Below are positions 61,600 through 64,000 of a DNA stretch of 64,000 nucleotides, piece by piece (the stretch's first letter is position 1; each line of letters begins with the position of its first letter). Below the pieces are notes generated by a model. That model was not told where the DNA came from. It worked only from the letters and a program-made list of their open reading frames with translations, and made no database searches. The translations under genes were made by a program, and so were the position numbers. The DNA comes from Agarophyton chilense. Its lineage: Eukaryota; Rhodophyta; Florideophyceae; Gracilariales; Gracilariaceae. The stretch lies in contig JARGXX010000105.1 in the NCBI GenBank assembly GCA_030374765.1, positions 310,001 through 374,000 on the forward strand. Reading direction: 5' to 3'.

Positions 61600-62880
61600 T
61601 AGTCACATCGCAGTGCCCTCGGAAATATCATTTTGGTCAAATGCAAGCTTGAACTTCTGTAGAAACTCAATTATCGCAATAGGATCCGTACCTGTGAAGG
61701 TTGTGTCACCCATTTGGAAGCTGAGCTTGTTGTGGTGCTTAGTAATCTTCTGAGCCACCCCTTGGGTGTATTCAGAAGACTTGTTGATCAACCGATAAGT
61801 CCTGTAGTCAACCGCTTTGGTGAACATATCTTTCAAGGGTTGGTGCACCTCCAGGTCTATTTCGGTGTCCGAATCAGAGTCGGGCGACTCATTGTATCTC
61901 TTTTTACCCTTTCGGTTCTTTTTGGACGACTTCTTCGTCGACCTGTTCGTTTTCTTCTTCTTTTTACCTTTACGGTCATCATCCGACGATGAACTCGTAT
62001 CGGAACTGGAGTCTGACGAGTCGGGGTCTGAATCATTCTCTCGATTCTTTCCCCTCTTCGTCCTCCGCTTCTTCCCTTTTCGGTTTCTTCATCGCTCATC
62101 CAACGAGTCAGACGAATAGTCCTTGGGACCAACTCCATGGGTATCCTTTTGAACGAGACCTGTAATTGGTGGCAAGTAAATGTCTTGAGGATCTCTACCT
62201 TCCCCGGGACCTCTTGACTCTGCCTTGGACCTTGGAGGTACTCACTATCAGTAGGTAAGTGTTTGTAATGGGTGGAATGACCCATTTGGAACCCTTGTGG
62301 TATGCGCTTTGCGATGTTCACCTGTGTAGGTCGGGATTCTGCGAATCCCTCGGAAACCCAAAGGTCCTGCACAGCGCGGTAAGCATGCTCCCTAGCATCT
62401 GTAAAGATATACTGTTTCACCATTTCAGATATCCTTTCCGATAGCTCTTGAGCTGCTCGGTCAACCACTATACGGGTAAATGCATCGACGTCCATTGAGG
62501 GCGGAACAATCCGGGTATCTGACTTCTCCTTTATGGTTAATGCATCCTCGACCGCGAGGGTGACGAGCGCTTTCGCTTGGTCTTCGAGCTGAGGCCATAG
62601 CTTCTCCGCTGCAACCTCAATTGGTAATTCCCTTTGAGGTTCCGTTGCCATAGGCGGCGGTCCATGTACCTTTCCGGTTTTGTCTCGAGGGTGCCAGAGC
62701 AGTTCCTCGGGGTTTTCCAGAATCGGTTGAGCCGATGGGGCTCCTTCAAGAACTTTTTGGCTTGGTGGGGCGCTTGCACCACGCGTATTCCTTTTAGGTC
62801 GTTCCATTTGTGACCAATAGTGGTATCCTGTATTGCTTTGCGGGATTTCCTGAAACCAAATAGGTGTACGAGCGTCCAAT
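61600..62880 (-). pseudogene. gag region of the gypsy fossil
   Basis: Minus-strand frame just inside the 5' LTR. Pro-rich start, helical capsid-like middle (EVAAEKLWPQLEDQAKAL; FTRIVVDRAAQEL) and strongly Arg/Lys-rich end. Position and composition define it as gag; I see no clear CCHC knuckle in this part. Broken fossil. Confidence 0.7.
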
Positions 62881-62954
62881 CCTTCTCAGAATCTCTTGTG
62901 AGCCGTGAAGGTACGACAAAACCTAAAAATACTTTCTAAGTCGGGAGACCAAAA

Positions 62955-63588
62955 TGTCGTCCAATCACCTCTGGGGTATGCTACTGTCTTGTATCGGGAG
63001 CGTAGTGACGCTCAACCGTAGGGAGCGTGTTGACGCTCAACCTTAGAAAATAGACGTAGTAAACCTCGATGGTAACAGGGCACCGTGAAAACCCGCAGGG
63101 GCAAACGGCGGAGCAACTTGCCTATACCGTGTAGGTAAACGATGGTAGGCGTCGACGCGCGGGAAAGCCTGTGTGGTAGTTGAGAAACAATAAACCAAGA
63201 GGGAAAGTCGTGACCCAAGTGATGCCTGTCTTTATCAGATTAGGATGGGGGAGGTGCAGTTCCCTAAATGCAGTGGGCTGCACTCTCCCAATGACCCGGG
63301 AGGTGCCAGCAAGGCACGGTCTCTGACTTAGTGTCAGAGACCTGGCCAACACTGGCTACAGTGCAAGGTGGCCACTCAACTACTGTACTAAAATACACAT
63401 AATTACAATTACTATCACTAACAGTTAATCAACCAGAAGGTCCATGTCAACACTACACTTGGCGGACAACACCTAGATGGTAGCTCGCCCGGAGGTACGT
63501 GGCCGATGATTCCTCGCACCCATCACCTGCAAGGTCAGCATAGTGAATCGGACACCTCAAAGGTCAGCTCTTCCGCCACTATACAACA
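62955..63588 (-). repeat. Right (5') LTR of the gypsy fossil
   Basis: Begins TGTCGT and ends ACAACA, 634 bp, the same length as the left LTR. Confidence 0.92.
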
Positions 63589-64000
63589 CCAGGCAGGCAA
63601 TTTGGTCCCTAGGACCACCCCACCACAAATTAACCATCTGGTCTCCATATGGAAGCCCCCTACCGAACCCCCAGGAGCGGCGGAATTATCCGCCCTTCGC
63701 CGGGAATACCATCAGGAAAACCTCATGGTGGGCCAATCTAGGAGCAGAAGAGAAGCTCCTCGTCTATATGAGAGACAGATTGCCCATCAGGAAAATTAAA
63801 GGGTGGGACAAGCGAGGAGCAGAAGAGAAACTCCGCGTCTAAAAGAGAGACCGCTTGCATCACCCGACGGATTATGTAAGGTACACCAACCTCAGGGCTC
63901 CATCCGATCATATAGAGAGATGGATCCTTTAGGTCCCTACTCTGCTGGAAAGAAAACAAGCAACCGTAGGAGAAATAAGAACAGAAGAAGGAAGAGAAGA
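63589..64000. other. Right flank of the gypsy fossil, unassigned
   Basis: No match to the left flank. Contains two imperfect 75-bp tandem units (63711-63785 and 63786-63860) sharing ATCAGGAAAA, GGAGCAGAAGAGAA and GAGAGAC words. No credible gene. It may be part of another element continuing past the window. Confidence 0.4.

Larger units (their letters stand above)
53878..63588 (-). mobile_element. Ty3/gypsy chromovirus-like LTR-retrotransposon fossil, 9.7 kb
   Basis: Two 634-bp direct LTRs (53878-54511 and 62955-63588) enclose gag, protease/RT/RNase H, integrase and a chromodomain-like tail on the minus strand, in the Ty3/gypsy order. Reading from the right, the 5' LTR is at 62955-63588 and is followed by a TGGTCTCCCGAC primer-binding-site candidate. 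The 3' LTR at 53878-54511 is preceded (minus strand) by the purine tract GGAAGGGGGTC. By eye the LTRs differ at about 45 of 634 positions (about 7%), so the insertion is moderately old. The flanks (TATGC left, CCAGG right) do not match, so no target duplication remains. Gag-pol reading is interrupted in about four or five places, some of which could be family-type frameshifting. An extra region in opposite orientation lies between pol and the 3' LTR. Confidence 0.92.

Noticed and set aside
53878-63588. Apparent excess and spacing of AGGT/CGGT words along the gypsy fossil
   Set aside because: Spacing is irregular when positions are listed and GGT is only mildly more frequent than expected; not counted rigorously.
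1-64000. CRISPR arrays, rRNA genes, bacterial operons
   Set aside because: No regularly spaced direct repeats with unique spacers, no rRNA-like conserved sequence, and gene structure is eukaryotic.

Overview
The window looks like nuclear DNA of a multicellular red alga (florideophyte, Chondrus-like). That is an inference from the gene set, not a database result. Host genes are single-exon, close together and often divergent. Several products carry plastid transit-like N-termini, one with a twin-arginine lumen signal, and mitochondrial or Golgi signals also occur. Long stretches are occupied by transposons and LTR retroelements.

Layout. 0-4.1 kb: two badly decayed Ty1/copia fossils on the minus strand. 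5.9-7.2 kb: a 1.3-kb Tc1-family DNA transposon with doubled terminal repeats (IR/DR type). 8.6-14.7 kb: a decayed large element whose modules (zinc-cysteine N-part, DNID core, EQ motif, FEN/PIN-like nuclease, C-terminal CXC cluster) resemble a family of unnamed large proteins I know mainly from animal genomes. 15.7-17.1 kb: arginine deiminase. 17.1-20.8 kb: no gene recognised. 20.8-27.7 kb: a cluster of three related secreted kelch proteins (malectin+kelch; Cys-rich+Thr-rich linker+kelch; kelch alone) and one small GC-rich membrane protein. 30.0-51.7 kb: ordinary housekeeping genes: a plastid CPBP protease, an S1-domain protein, a thylakoid-lumen protein, a short XRN exonuclease, mitochondrial SHMT, an ASCC2/CUE-like protein, NAD glycerol-3-phosphate dehydrogenase, a plastid KEA-type K+/H+ antiporter, a cullin-4-like protein and a membrane-anchored methyltransferase of the plant QUASIMODO/TSD2 type. 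51.7-52.0 kb: a truncated second Tc1 copy nine bases after the methyltransferase stop. 53.9-63.6 kb: a Ty3/gypsy chromovirus-like fossil on the minus strand with 634-bp LTRs, carrying an extra open region in the opposite orientation.

How the genes fit together. No operon-like pathway is evident. Plastid genes (CPBP protease, S1 protein, lumenal protein, KEA) are interspersed with cytosolic and mitochondrial ones. The kelch cluster and the methyltransferase point to extracellular-matrix or cell-wall biology. Arginine deiminase fits the citrulline/arginine nitrogen storage reported for some red algae. The most unusual items are the animal-like relic at 8.6-14.7 kb, the antisense coding region in the gypsy fossil, and the three-architecture kelch cluster.
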